The notes under the pieces are model-generated. The model was not told the origin of the DNA. It did not search any database and was given only the letters and a program-made list of their open reading frames with translations. This document shows, in pieces, positions 6,545 to 17,100 of a stretch of 64,000 nt of DNA (position 1 is its first letter; every line of letters starts with the position of its first letter). Origin of the DNA: a virus; IMG/VR virus record IMGVR_UViG_3300020160_002696, positions 22,851-86,850 of that record. The stretch is one strand, 5' to 3'. Both the position numbers and the translations under genes were made by a program.

Positions 6545-8298
6545 TATGCAAATTTTAATTTTCCACTTACTATAACTTCTGGACTAGATGCAGAATAAAC
6601 TAATATATCTGCTAGTGAGTTAGCTCCATATGTAGTAGCAACAACATCACTTGTTGTACTAATAACTACACCTGATCCAACCACAGTTATTTGTCCTGAT
6701 GACTTTTGTAATAATGTAATTGATGTTCCTTCTACAAATGTTAAAGATGAGGTTAGTAGTAGGTTTATACTAGCAGTACCAGTATAAACTAATGTCTTTA
6801 AAAAATCATTATCTGTCACTGTGTAAGTTCCTGAAATAATACTTGAAGTTATGTTACTAAAAGAGTAATATTGACTTCCAGTTGGACCTTGACTTCCAGT
6901 TGGACCTTGACTTCCAGTTGGACCTTGACTTCCAGTTGGACCTTGACTTCCAGTTGGACCAATATCACCAGGTACACCAACTGCCCCGGATAAGTTAATT
7001 TGCCAATTAGAGTATGTTTGACCTGACAATCCATTATCCTCTGTACATGTAACACTCATTGTTCCAGTCAATGGAAAGTAACTATTAATAATAGCATGAA
7101 AATGGTCAGTTGGATTATCATTAGGTGATACTATTATAGTTTGTGATGGTGTATATGCTAATGATGTACCAACTAAAAAATCTCTCTCAAATCCAATTTC
7201 TGGTATAGTAAAAGTATCTGATGAAGTAGTTGAGTATCTATCACCATCAGCACCAGTAGGACCTTGTGGACCATCAGTACCAGTAGGACCTTGTGGACCA
7301 GTAGTACCTTGTGGACCAGTAGGACCATCAGCACCAGTAGGACCTTGTGGACCATCAGTACCAGTAGGACCTTGTGGACCATCAGCACCAGTAAGACCTT
7401 GTGGACCAGTAGGACCTTGTGGACCAGTAGGACCTTGTGGACCAGTTGCACCAATAAAAACACTATTATTTATTAATAAAGTATCTTGATTACTGGATAA
7501 AATTAAAGGAGATGCAGTTGTACCTAAATTAATATTACTTACAACTAATGATTCACCATCAGTTGATAAAGGAACACCACCAATATAAATTGTTTGTCCT
7601 GAAACATGTAAACTTTTCCATTGTGATGCACTTGTTCCTAAGTTGTATATACTATCTTGAGATGGTATAATATCAGTTATAATATTGGTAAATCTAGATT
7701 CTACATAATTTATGATATAATTTTGTACATTTTTATCAATTAACAAAGGAACTTTTTGAGTTAAAATATCTATTTGCTCTCTTAATTTAATTAATGATAA
7801 TTTTGACTCATTTGAAGTAGAAAACTCTAAAGTAATTATTCTATTACTCTTTAGATTTATTTTTAATAAATTACCAGATACATTAGTATTATTAATAGTA
7901 AATGGATCAATAGTATATTTTACAACTAAATCTATACCAAGTATTTTAATATTTCTATCTGATTGTGCTAAAGGTCTTAAAAAAGTATCATAACTATAAG
8001 GAGCAGTTGTATAACCAACTACAGGTTGTGAATTGTCAATATAATCATTTGTTTGTAACAATGTTGATATTTGTTCAAGTAATATAGATTTTGCTAAAAT
8101 AGGCTCATCAGTATTGATAAAGTCTAATTTAATTTCTTTACTACTTTTTAAGATAATTCTAAGTAAATTAACTTCGTCTATAACATCAGTTATAAATGTT
8201 GGTTTAACAGTATAAGTTAAACTACCAGTATTATCATAAAATTTAATGTTTTTATCAGAACCAATTGGCTTTAAGAAACTATTACTACTATAACTCAT
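6544..8298 (-). CDS. collagen-like tail fiber protein
   Basis: 584 residues. Residues 1-190 hold two copies of an attachment-like module (each with F-L-[KR]-P-[IL]-x-x-[SD], a K-I-N-L-K-S strand and a helix ending I-D-x-L). A collagen-like G-P-x-G-x-x tract follows at about 281-347. Next is one D-R-Y-S-T-T-S-S beta domain ending N-L-S-G, and a second tract with five G-P-T-G-S-Q units near 445-475. A C-terminal beta domain of about 100 residues ends K-L-K-F-A. The same N-terminal module and the same D-R-Y domain occur in the upstream gene, so the two are paralogous fibers. Its stop overlaps the start of the distal adhesin (TAATG). Confidence 0.85.
   Translation of the reverse strand: MSYSSNSFLKPIGSDKNIKFYDNTGSLTYTVKPTFITDVIDEVNLLRIILKSSKEIKLDFINTDEPILAKSILLEQISTLLQTNDYIDNSQPVVGYTTAPYSYDTFLRPLAQSDRNIKILGIDLVVKYTIDPFTINNTNVSGNLLKINLKSNRIITLEFSTSNESKLSLIKLREQIDILTQKVPLLIDKNVQNYIINYVESRFTNIITDIIPSQDSIYNLGTSASQWKSLHVSGQTIYIGGVPLSTDGESLVVSNINLGTTASPLILSSNQDTLLINNSVFIGATGPQGPTGPQGPTGPQGLTGADGPQGPTGTDGPQGPTGADGPTGPQGTTGPQGPTGTDGPQGPTGADGDRYSTTSSDTFTIPEIGFERDFLVGTSLAYTPSQTIIVSPNDNPTDHFHAIINSYFPLTGTMSVTCTEDNGLSGQTYSNWQINLSGAVGVPGDIGPTGSQGPTGSQGPTGSQGPTGSQGPTGSQYYSFSNITSSIISGTYTVTDNDFLKTLVYTGTASINLLLTSSLTFVEGTSITLLQKSSGQITVVGSGVVISTTSDVVATTYGANSLADILVYSASSPEVIVSGKLKFA
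6873..6960. repeat. 18-bp tandem repeat, about 5 copies
   Basis: Near-perfect repeat of GACTTCCAGTTGGACCTT (plus strand), encoding G-P-T-G-S-Q hexapeptides in the fiber. Low divergence suggests recent expansion or recombination. Confidence 0.9.
7257..7448. repeat. collagen-like repeat tract, 9/18/27-bp periodicity
   Basis: Imperfect repeats of GGACCTTGTGGACCA-type units encoding G-P-Q-G-P-T-G-[TA]-D. Period is a multiple of 9 bp, so copy changes keep the frame. Confidence 0.85.
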
Positions 8299-8322
8299 TA
8301 TCTATAAATATTTTTATTAAAG

Positions 8323-8333
8323 TATATATAAAA
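8323..8333 (-). promoter_or_regulatory. late-promoter-like TATA box, 24 nt before ATG
   Basis: TTTTATATATA on the minus strand upstream of the collagen-like fiber gene. It is placed in the 19-24 nt spacing class shared with several other virion genes. Confidence 0.45.
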
Positions 8334-8371
8334 AATTATAAGTCAAATTATAAGTCAATCTGATAGTATGT

Positions 8372-9853
8372 TTAATCAGTTGTTTTAGTATATTCTAAAA
8401 TTAAATAAAAATTTTCAACAAAATAAGAATAAATACCTTCAAATCTTAAAGAATTGCTAGTTGTACCTATAAAATTACCAGGATTACTTCCCAATTCAGT
8501 AGTTTGTGAATTTAATAATGCCACTGGTGATATAGAAGTTCTATCAGTTCCTGGGCCAATTGGTTGTAAGTTTACAATATCTGCTCTTAAATAAAATGCA
8601 ATAGATAAATTATGATTGATATTAACAGAGGTTTCTGATGAAGTGGCAGAAAATGAAATAACCTTTCTATAGATAGGTTTACCATCTATCCACATACCTC
8701 CTGTTAAAATCTCATTTGTTGAATATGATAGTGATGTAACTAAACCAGTATCTGTAGGACCTGTAGGACCAATTGGACCTTGTAAACCATCAGCACCTGT
8801 AGGACCAATTGGACCTTGTAAACCATCAGCACCTGTAGGACCAATTGGACCTTGTAAACCATCAGCACCTGTAGGACCTTGTATTTCTGTAAATGAACTA
8901 GTTGAACTAATTCCAGGTGTTCCACTTAAATTCATATACCAGTTACTATAAGTACCTGAACCTATAGAATTTTCAACAACTATTGAAATAAGTCCTGTTG
9001 AAAAGTCATAATAATCTACTTGTCCAGTAAAATAACCCCCTTCTGTCTCATAATCAAAGTCATATAAATTAGGTAAGTCACTATAAACAACAACATTTTG
9101 TGAACTTGAATAAGCTAAATATGGATTCACTTCTAAATCTACAACTTGTCCAATTTCAGGAACTGATAAAGTAGTAGAAGATGTGGTATAATATCTATCT
9201 GCTTGCCCTTTTTCACCACTTAAATTCATATACCAAAAACTAAATGTCTCTCCAGTTGTAATACTTGTTGAAAAATCAACAACTAGTGTCATTTGTCCAG
9301 TTGTTTTATTATAGGAATCTATTCTACTTATAAAATAGTCACCACCAACTTCATAGTTATCATCATATAAATTTGGAATATCATTATAAACAATAACACT
9401 TTGTGCAGGTGTATAGGCTAAACCGATTTGTGTTTCCAAATCTATTACTTCACCAACAATTGGTAATTGAAATGGTGTACTTGATGTTGCACTATATCTA
9501 TCTGCAGCACCTGTTGCACCAGTAGGACCTACAATAATAGAAACCTTACTAAAAATAGAGTCAACATAATTTTGTACATCTCTATCAATCAGATGTGGTA
9601 CATTTTTAATTAGTGTGTCTATTTGTATTTGTATTCTTGTTAAAGCAAGTTTTGCCTCATTTATAGTTGAGAAGTGTAATGATATTATTCTTTTGGATTT
9701 TAAGTTAATTTTAAGTATATTATTACTTATAGAAACATTTTGTATAGCAAATGGATCTATAGTATATTTAATATCATTAGTATCATCTAATATTTTTATA
9801 TTTTTATCAGATGATGTAATTGGTCTTAAAAATTTATTATAACTATAACTCAT
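8372..9853 (-). CDS. tail fiber protein, paralog of the collagen-like fiber
   Basis: 493 residues. Residues 1-105 match the module at the start of the next gene downstream (F-L-R-P-I-T, K-I-N-L-K-S-K-R-I-I, I-D-R-D-V-Q-N-Y). Two tandem D-R-Y-x-x-T-S-S domains follow at about 117-215 and 216-315, each closing W-Y-M-N-L-S-G. A short collagen-like tract holds three G-P-T-G-A-D-G-L-Q-G-P-I units, and a C-terminal beta domain of about 120 residues ends the protein. This order is typical of trimeric fibers with a tail-binding N-terminus and a receptor-binding C-terminus; trimerisation is inferred. Confidence 0.82.
   Translation of the reverse strand: MSYSYNKFLRPITSSDKNIKILDDTNDIKYTIDPFAIQNVSISNNILKINLKSKRIISLHFSTINEAKLALTRIQIQIDTLIKNVPHLIDRDVQNYVDSIFSKVSIIVGPTGATGAADRYSATSSTPFQLPIVGEVIDLETQIGLAYTPAQSVIVYNDIPNLYDDNYEVGGDYFISRIDSYNKTTGQMTLVVDFSTSITTGETFSFWYMNLSGEKGQADRYYTTSSTTLSVPEIGQVVDLEVNPYLAYSSSQNVVVYSDLPNLYDFDYETEGGYFTGQVDYYDFSTGLISIVVENSIGSGTYSNWYMNLSGTPGISSTSSFTEIQGPTGADGLQGPIGPTGADGLQGPIGPTGADGLQGPIGPTGPTDTGLVTSLSYSTNEILTGGMWIDGKPIYRKVISFSATSSETSVNINHNLSIAFYLRADIVNLQPIGPGTDRTSISPVALLNSQTTELGSNPGNFIGTTSNSLRFEGIYSYFVENFYLILEYTKTTD
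8756..8886. repeat. 36-bp tandem repeat, about 3.5 copies
   Basis: Nearly identical 36-bp units containing CATCAGCACCTGTAGGACCA and AATTGGACCTTGT, encoding the 12-residue unit G-P-T-G-A-D-G-L-Q-G-P-I. Confidence 0.88.
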
Positions 9854-9867
9854 TATTTATATTATTT

Positions 9868-10995
9868 TTATTCAACTATAATTTCAATATTAACACCATC
9901 CAATAAGTTATGTGCTATATCAGAGAAGTTAAATGTTACAGAATATGTACCAGGTGTTGTAATTAATGATAATTCTGTTGCAGTTGTGTCATGAATAATT
10001 AAGTTAGAAGGTTGCATTGACATAGTTCCTTCTCTGTTATCAACAATGTTATCAACTAATAAATTAATTAATTGTGGTTTATCTAAAACACTTGAAGTAC
10101 CATAAGTAACTAAGTTTATTGATGTAGAGAATGTTAATCCATCTGCAGTAGAGTAAGGACCATTAGTCAATCCATTAAATGCAATATAATCTCCATCACC
10201 ACCAACTTGATTATAGAATGTCAATACAGGATCTTGATTATCAGCAGGGTAACCATCAATAATGTTAGAATTTGGATTTTCAATAATAAAGTTTAGTAAT
10301 GAGTGTGCTTGATATGCATCATACTCTGTTAAAAATTGTAAGAATATTGTCCCATAACTTGCATCATCTATAATTAATATTGAACCGGTTTTTTCAATTG
10401 TTTCTATATTAGAAATCTCCATATAGATTAATGGTCTTGAAGGTGTTCCTTTATCCATAATCTTGATAGATTCTTCTTGTATATGAGTTTTAATATCTGT
10501 CCATTCTAAATTAGTGAATGATGTACTTGATTGATTAATTGAATCATTAAAGAAAGTATAACTATCATCAATAACACCAACCATTACTTCTAAAGTTACT
10601 GCATATTTTGTATTTGGATTTGTTAAGTATAATTGTTTAATTCTATTAGTAGAGTTACCTGTTAAACACATCATTTGTGCCATTGGATAAGTTTTTGTTA
10701 AATCATCATAAAAACTCCAAGTAATATAATTATCTTCTTCTATAACAGATGCACTATTATACATTGCCTTAATTGCTAAGAAAGTTGCATTATCTCCTAA
10801 ACCTAAGTGATTTAGTAAGTAATTTGTTTGACCTGCTTTAAGTAAAATTCTACTTTTAAGAAGTTGTTTGTAGGGCATTCTTAAATCTGATACTGTAAGT
10901 CTATCTACTATATTGGCACCATCAATTGCAATGAAATCACCACCATTTACTTTAATATATTGTGCACCACTACCAAATATTGTTCCACATCCCAT
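9868..10995 (-). CDS. putative virion structural protein, 375 aa
   Basis: No family recognised. The protein is soluble, neutral and Asn/Thr/Ile-rich like its neighbours. It starts M-G-C-G-T-I-F-G-S-G-A-Q-Y-I-K-V-N-G-G-D and has a C-terminal Ig-like stretch (T-P-G-T-Y-S-V-T-F-N-F-S-D). It lies between the 873-residue structural protein and the fiber genes with gaps of about 50 nt and 14 nt. A connector between baseplate and fibers is plausible by position only. Confidence 0.65.
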   Translation of the reverse strand: MGCGTIFGSGAQYIKVNGGDFIAIDGANIVDRLTVSDLRMPYKQLLKSRILLKAGQTNYLLNHLGLGDNATFLAIKAMYNSASVIEEDNYITWSFYDDLTKTYPMAQMMCLTGNSTNRIKQLYLTNPNTKYAVTLEVMVGVIDDSYTFFNDSINQSSTSFTNLEWTDIKTHIQEESIKIMDKGTPSRPLIYMEISNIETIEKTGSILIIDDASYGTIFLQFLTEYDAYQAHSLLNFIIENPNSNIIDGYPADNQDPVLTFYNQVGGDGDYIAFNGLTNGPYSTADGLTFSTSINLVTYGTSSVLDKPQLINLLVDNIVDNREGTMSMQPSNLIIHDTTATELSLITTPGTYSVTFNFSDIAHNLLDGVNIEIIVE

Positions 10996-11016
10996 AATTA
11001 ATTATTAATTTTAATG

Positions 11017-11027
11017 TATATATTAAA
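11017..11027 (-). promoter_or_regulatory. late-promoter-like box TTTAATATATA, 21 nt before ATG
   Basis: Exact box on the minus strand upstream of the 375-residue virion gene. Confidence 0.5.
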
Positions 11028-11043
11028 AACTAAAAACTATTTA

Positions 11044-13665
11044 TTACAAATCAAGGACATTTACTGAATATCTTTCTTTAAGAACTGTTGAATCTGAAAC
11101 TCTTGTTAGTCTAATCTTTTTACCTTTATTCAAAGAGAAGTAAGGTATATTAGATAATAAAGAAGGTATTGTTGTACTATGTAATTTAATTGGATATACA
11201 TTTATACTTGTGGCATAATTTACTAAACTTAAATTTGAAGAAATATCAAATTCAACAAAGGAAGTATTTGCAATAACAGGATATTGTCCAGAATAATCAT
11301 AAACTGAAGCAGTACCAACAAATAGGTTATTTAGTGTTAATACATCTCCCACTTTTATAGAATTTGATACAATATTAGAATCCATATCAAAATAAACTCT
11401 AAGTTTATTTCCAGGCTCTAAAGTTATTTCTTTTGTAAAATCAATATTAAATTTGAAATCTTTCCATAGATAAGCAGAGTTAGGATTTTGTAAAGAAGTA
11501 TTGTAATAAACTGGTAAATCTATTCCACCAACAATAAGAACTTCTGTACTTTGATTGGTTGTATTTGAAATATTACTTCTCATATAAATATCTAACTTCT
11601 TATTTTGAGAAGAAAACTCTGATGCATCAATCATAAAATCAACTGATTGTCTATAATATAAATCCCTATCTAATACAAATGTTAAATTACTTGCAGTAAA
11701 TGAAAGTTGGACCTCATCATTATTAGTAAAATTGACTAAAAAATCTCTATTATTTGGTACTGCTAAATTAGCAGGTATAACACCTTGTGTATTATACATA
11801 TCAGTTGCATTATAAACATAAACTCTTTCATAAGATGTATTAACTGCACTTAATCTAATTGTTGGTGGTGTGCCAGTTACTGTACTAACCTCAATAGTAT
11901 CAGTAGATACAAGTTGATTTGTTGAATATAATCTTAATAAATTTTCAAGATTTTGAATTTTTGAATTTATTGTTGCTAAATCTGTTTGTGTATATACTAA
12001 TCCTTTTACTGCATTTAATTCATCTCTTATAGTTCCTTGCTCTGCAATTAGATTTAAGAAACTATCATTAGTTGAAGATAATCTACTCATTGATTGATTA
12101 AATAAGTTCATACTAAACATTGAATTGATTGCCTCAGGATTATAAGTATCAACTGGATTTTCATTAATTATATTAAAGTTTAAGTTTAAACTAAATGCAA
12201 ATGATGTACCATCTTGATTACCATTAGTTACAAACTTTTTATAACTTGGAAATCTCAATCCTCTTTCTTCTTCAATTACATTATTATCTGGATTGTCTAA
12301 GAAAGAAATTCCATACAAATTAGACTTTTGATTACCAGCAGAATCCTCAACTGTATAATACCATAAAATAGCATTAAACTCAAAATCAGATGGTGGTAAA
12401 TTATTAACTGAAAGTGCATTAAATTGGTCAAAGTTAGTTAAGTTTCTACCTAAAATATTCATCTTGACATAGTGAGCAGAGTTGAAATCCATTGTAATAC
12501 CATCAATAGTATTACCATTTACAATTGGTGTATTTGTATCACCAGAAACACCATAGTAAGCACCACTTCTTCTTATTGAATCTCCACCAGCTGTTTCATA
12601 AGTCCAATCTAATGTGTCAAATTGTCCTAAGTAAGAACCTGGATAGTTTAATGGAGAGTTAACAATTGGAGAACTGAATCCTTGATTCTCACCTGCACCC
12701 ATAATCTCTGCTTGATATTGAGATGGTATAATAGGAAATGATAAGTTTGGTTTATAATTTATATCATACATTGTTCTGAAAAGAATATCAGGTGTTTGAC
12801 CTGTATGATCTGGAATATGTGCATAAACTTCTGTATAAGAACGATTTGCTTCTTGTACATTAGATATACCATTTACTTCACCAATATATTGAACTAATCT
12901 ATTATAAACTAATTTAGCCTCACCACCATTATATTGATCAGTAAATTCAGTATTAAATGTAACTAATTGACCTAATGTTCCATCAGGTGCTATAATATTA
13001 TTGACCTTTACATTAATACCATCAGAAGAAGTTTTATAAATATTAACAATATCACCAACTCTAAAGTTTGTAGTTCCATTGAATTCTATTTGTAGTTGGT
13101 TATTATCATTATTTGATGTTTTAATGTCCCAAGCAGTTAATTCTCTTTCTTTCCATAAATATTCAGGAAAGTATTCAGGATCGTTAATATTAGCAGATTG
13201 AAATTCTGCAATTGAACTGAAATACTCATCATCTGGTATAGCTGGTTCAAAGTCAATAATATTTAATTTTTTAGCCCATTTGTAGAAAATCTTTTCTGTT
13301 GTAGTTTCTAATACATTATTATCATAGTAATAATTAGTATTATTTAATCTTGATTCTCTTATTACAACTTCTTGATTAGCAACATAATTTCTTAAAGACT
13401 CAATAATTTGATCTTTAAAATCTGTTGGTAATCCAGCAGTGACAGATTTCTTAAAAGCATTACCAAAGTCAAAGTAAACTGGTTTTGATGCAGTTCCTGA
13501 ACCTGTATTTAAGTTTTGTTTAGGTAAGTTAAGTAAAACATATTTAGAAAAATACATTTTGTAATTAGAGTTCTGATATGCTGCTGATATATCTTCTGCT
13601 GCACTTGGAAAGGCATAGAAGGATGTACCATTGGTTTTTACTGATTTATACAAGGGTGTTGACAT
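11044..13665 (-). CDS. large virion structural protein, 873 aa (probable tail/baseplate)
   Basis: Not assigned to a named family. Residues 1-180 are mixed alpha/beta with aromatic-rich motifs (Y-Y-Y-D-N-N, F-Y-K-W-A-K-K-L-N-I-I-D-F-E-P, Y-F-P-E-Y-L-W-K-E-R-E-L-T-A-W-D). Residues 180-500 are beta-rich. A helical segment at about 540-575 (I-A-E-Q-G-T-I-R-D-E-L-N-A-V-K-G) looks like a short coiled coil. The last 300 residues are again beta-rich. Size, composition and place in the fiber operon support a baseplate or tail-associated protein. Confidence 0.68.
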   Translation of the reverse strand: MSTPLYKSVKTNGTSFYAFPSAAEDISAAYQNSNYKMYFSKYVLLNLPKQNLNTGSGTASKPVYFDFGNAFKKSVTAGLPTDFKDQIIESLRNYVANQEVVIRESRLNNTNYYYDNNVLETTTEKIFYKWAKKLNIIDFEPAIPDDEYFSSIAEFQSANINDPEYFPEYLWKERELTAWDIKTSNNDNNQLQIEFNGTTNFRVGDIVNIYKTSSDGINVKVNNIIAPDGTLGQLVTFNTEFTDQYNGGEAKLVYNRLVQYIGEVNGISNVQEANRSYTEVYAHIPDHTGQTPDILFRTMYDINYKPNLSFPIIPSQYQAEIMGAGENQGFSSPIVNSPLNYPGSYLGQFDTLDWTYETAGGDSIRRSGAYYGVSGDTNTPIVNGNTIDGITMDFNSAHYVKMNILGRNLTNFDQFNALSVNNLPPSDFEFNAILWYYTVEDSAGNQKSNLYGISFLDNPDNNVIEEERGLRFPSYKKFVTNGNQDGTSFAFSLNLNFNIINENPVDTYNPEAINSMFSMNLFNQSMSRLSSTNDSFLNLIAEQGTIRDELNAVKGLVYTQTDLATINSKIQNLENLLRLYSTNQLVSTDTIEVSTVTGTPPTIRLSAVNTSYERVYVYNATDMYNTQGVIPANLAVPNNRDFLVNFTNNDEVQLSFTASNLTFVLDRDLYYRQSVDFMIDASEFSSQNKKLDIYMRSNISNTTNQSTEVLIVGGIDLPVYYNTSLQNPNSAYLWKDFKFNIDFTKEITLEPGNKLRVYFDMDSNIVSNSIKVGDVLTLNNLFVGTASVYDYSGQYPVIANTSFVEFDISSNLSLVNYATSINVYPIKLHSTTIPSLLSNIPYFSLNKGKKIRLTRVSDSTVLKERYSVNVLDL

Positions 13666-13689
13666 AAAAAATACAATATAAGTTTTTCA

Positions 13690-13700
13690 TATATATAAAA
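13690..13700 (-). promoter_or_regulatory. late-promoter-like TATA box, 24 nt before ATG
   Basis: TTTTATATATA on the minus strand upstream of the 873-residue structural gene. Confidence 0.42.
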
Positions 13701-13723
13701 AAATGAAACCTCTTTAATATGAA

Positions 13724-13748
13724 AAAATCCTCATTACTGAGGATTTGT
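13724..13748 (-). terminator. intrinsic terminator after the 135-residue tagged gene
   Basis: Stem AAATCCTCA / TGAGGATTT with a short loop, followed on the minus strand by T residues. It overlaps the last codons of the tagged gene at 13734. Confidence 0.75.
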
Positions 13749-14141
13749 TTGTAACATCTTAACTATTTCCATAAAGGCCTTTTCTGTACCTTTAATAGTA
13801 TATTCATATAAACCATATGCATTTACTTCTGTAGGTGCTTGGTCATAGAATTTAACACCATTGAGAACTTCATCTATATCATTTCGGTATTTAAGATAAA
13901 AATCATATATATCAGCATCATTTATAAATCCTTCAACTTTAACATCTTCTGGATTCTTTTCAAATGATTCAACAAAGGAAGCAAACTCTCCACCACTTTT
14001 AGTAATAGTATTATCAATCATCTTTTTTACTTCTTCTTTAAGTTCAGTAAACTTATTTGAATCTAATGATTTAACACCTGGTGTCTCATCAATATTGGCA
14101 TCATCTGCCTCATTTACAAATTGTGTATATCTTTTTATCAT
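13734..14141 (-). CDS. tagged hypothetical protein, 135 aa
   Basis: Starts M-I-K-R-Y-T-Q-F-V-N-E-A-D-D, the closest match in the window to the T4 internal-protein targeting peptide; cleavage after V-N-E would release a 124-residue acidic product. The remainder is helical, then mixed (Y-G-L-Y-E-Y-T-I-K-G-T-E-K-A-F). No family recognised. It lies between the giant adhesin and the 873-residue protein, with its own promoter-like box and terminator, so it seems to be a separate insertion in the fiber operon. Confidence 0.78.
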   Translation of the reverse strand: MIKRYTQFVNEADDANIDETPGVKSLDSNKFTELKEEVKKMIDNTITKSGGEFASFVESFEKNPEDVKVEGFINDADIYDFYLKYRNDIDEVLNGVKFYDQAPTEVNAYGLYEYTIKGTEKAFMEIVKMLQTNPQ

Positions 14142-14145
14142 AATC

Positions 14146-14156
14146 TATATATTAAC
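14146..14156 (-). promoter_or_regulatory. late-promoter-like box, 4 nt before ATG
   Basis: GTTAATATATA on the minus strand, ending 4 nt before the start of the 135-residue tagged gene. Confidence 0.55.
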
Positions 14157-14159
14157 TTT

Positions 14160-17100
14160 TTACATCCAATTTGCACCATCTTTAAATATTCCATTGTACC
14201 AAATACCACCTTCCCAAAGTCCAGTTTCATAAATACCATTTGTCCAAACACCTGATTTCCAGTTAGTGCTTCTAAATCTACTAACAACTCTTAATCCTGT
14301 TTCACTATCATTATCTATTGTATTGTAACCAGGTGAAATATTGATAAAAAGTTTAGTTATCTTATTAATTGAATCTACAAAACTAGGTTCTATAACCTTA
14401 TACTGACCTTCAATACTATTTGTAAGTCCAAAAGTATTTAAAATATTTATTTCATCATCAATATTAAAATCAAACTCTCCATTCAATGTAATATATCTAT
14501 CATCATCACTATTATAAGTAATTCCAATAACTTGAATATCCTCCAATATACCACCATACCAATTTCCAGATTGAAAATCCATATTATATGCGATACCACC
14601 ATACCAGTCACCAGTAAACCAAGCACCGGTTTTCCATATTGAATATTTATGAGATGTTGAAACTATGGGTAATCCATCATTGTTGGTAATCATTCTTGAA
14701 TAAAAACTTCCACTTAACCATTTACCAGCTCTCCAGTTTGCAGTTCTACTATTATATGCTTTAGTACCAAATCTTGCAAGTGAGTTTTTTTCCTCAAAAA
14801 TACCATCATACCAAATACCATTCTCAAAGTCTCCACCATTCCATTTACCTTTAAGCCAATATGCAGGATCATTATCACAATTAAATATTCCTCCATTCCA
14901 AGTACCATCATTCCAAATACCACCTGATAAAATACCATTATTCCATGTACCATCATTCCAAATTCCTCTATACCATTCACCATTATTCCAAGTACCACCA
15001 TACCATCTACCATCAACCCAAGTACCATTATTCCAAGTTCCATCATACCATCTACCACCAAACCAAGTTGATTGTATTGTATCTGATACACTATTATCTA
15101 CTTCAACTGATATTAAATTATCTGTTATTCTTTTAGAATTCCAAGTACCTTCATACCAGTCACCTGATTTCCAGGTACCTGATATCCAAGTTCCACCAAA
15201 CCATCTACCACATTCCCAATAACCCTTATACCAGACTAATCCATTTATATCAAGTCCCAATAAGGCACCTGAAACTTCTGCTTCTAACATCCAAGGATAT
15301 TGAAGTGATAGTGTTTCAATATTTAAACCATCAATTAATCTAAATCTATATTTGTTATAGTCAACATTTATTAGACTATAAACATCATTAGTTAATTTTA
15401 AGTTATCAATACTTAATTCAATTGCAATTTTACCTTTTTTATTTACACCAACATCAATTATATCAACAGGTTGATAATTAAAGAAAGGATCACTTTTAGT
15501 GTATTTCAAAAATCCTGTATCATTAACAATAGTGTTATTAATATATGGTATATCTATCCAAACCTTATATTCATCAACTACATTAACTATATGATAACCA
15601 AAGTATTGTTGATTTAAAAACTCAGAAGAGAATGTCCCACCATTAAATTCTAAAATAACACCATCACTATTTTTTAATTCATGTTTCTCACCACAAATTA
15701 TAAGTAGTTTATCATTATCTACATCAGTATCTGTTATTTTAATATTAAATTCTCTTGCAAGTTTTGTTATATTCATTGCCAATTCATTCTTATAATCAGT
15801 ATAAATAATTGCAGATAATTCTTTAATTGTATCTACATCAGATAATAAAATTTTAGTATATGAATCAGTTGATATTTTATAATTTGTAGTTCTATCATAG
15901 TTATAAAAGTTGTTATTTACATTATCTATAATCCTATTATTAAATCTTGGTCTATGTATATTGTTTAATTCTTGTAAATCCTCACTTATTTGTAATAATG
16001 TTCTTCTTGATAAAATATCAATAAATCTAGGTTGAATACCAATTGGAAATATTATACTTTTACCAAATTCAATATCATAAGTGTTATCTATACTATTGTA
16101 ATATTTTTTAGTTACTAATAATCTATCAGTACTATATGTAGTACCAACTGGAGGATTATAATAGTCATTATCAGAATACATTATTATATCTACAAATGTA
16201 TCTATAAATATACTTTCCCATTCCAATTCTAAATCTGTACCAAATTGTAATATATTACTTGGTTTTGTATTATTACTACTGAAATCAATACCATTAAAAT
16301 TAAAATAAGCCCCTGTTGAATTTGCACTAAGTGAAGCTTGCATAGGTATTGCCTTATAATGTGGCATTGCATAGTACTCTTTATCTACAGTAAATTTTGC
16401 TGTTGTTAAATTTGTAGTATCATTTAACCCTTCTAAGTAATCTAAAATATTATAAGTTGGTGTATATCCAAATTTTAAGAAACCATCTGTATAAATCATT
16501 TCTCTTTTAATAGTTATAGGAATATTTGCTTCATTAACTCCAGTTGCAATTACTTGTGTTGCTAAATTGTAATAAGATGTTATATTATTAAACTTAGCAT
16601 CTATTGTAATATTATTTGGATTATTATATGTTAATTGATAACCATGTGAAATTGGATGTATATTAAATCTTTCTTGTAACTGGTCTAAATTTTGAAACTT
16701 GTTTAAGTTGGTAATAGTAATAGGATCCTGAGTTTTTATTAATTCAGTAATTATATTATCATTAAAGTCCATATACATATAGAGATACTTACTTGTTCTA
16801 TTTATAGTTCTTAAAATTGGACTTAAATGTGTAAAATTGGTTATATTCTTAATTTTATTAACTACAAATTGACTATCCACAACAGAACTACTTAGGTTAA
16901 TTACATCACCAACACTAACAGGAAAACTAGTACTAACTCTAACTATCATTAAATAACCATAAAAGTAAATATCATATAATTCATTTGGTCCTGATATTGG
17001 TATTAGTCCTAAACCATTAAACCTACTTTGTGTACTATCTAATAGGGAAGGTGCTAATCTTGATATATTATCTAATGTATTAGTTATAGAGAATATACCT

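Noticed and set aside
6873-6960. Regular 18-bp repeats considered as a CRISPR array
   Set aside because: No unique spacers; the units are contiguous and encode collagen-like hexapeptides in frame.
6849-7476. Several frames rich in V-L-L-V-H-K or S-R-T-L-W repeats on both strands
   Set aside because: They are alternative frames of the collagen-like GPTG repeats and change with repeat phase; the fiber frame is continuous and has known modules on both sides.
14714-15136. Overlapping frames within the GxW tract on both strands
   Set aside because: Shadows of the Trp/Gly repeat coding sequence in the 1925-residue adhesin.
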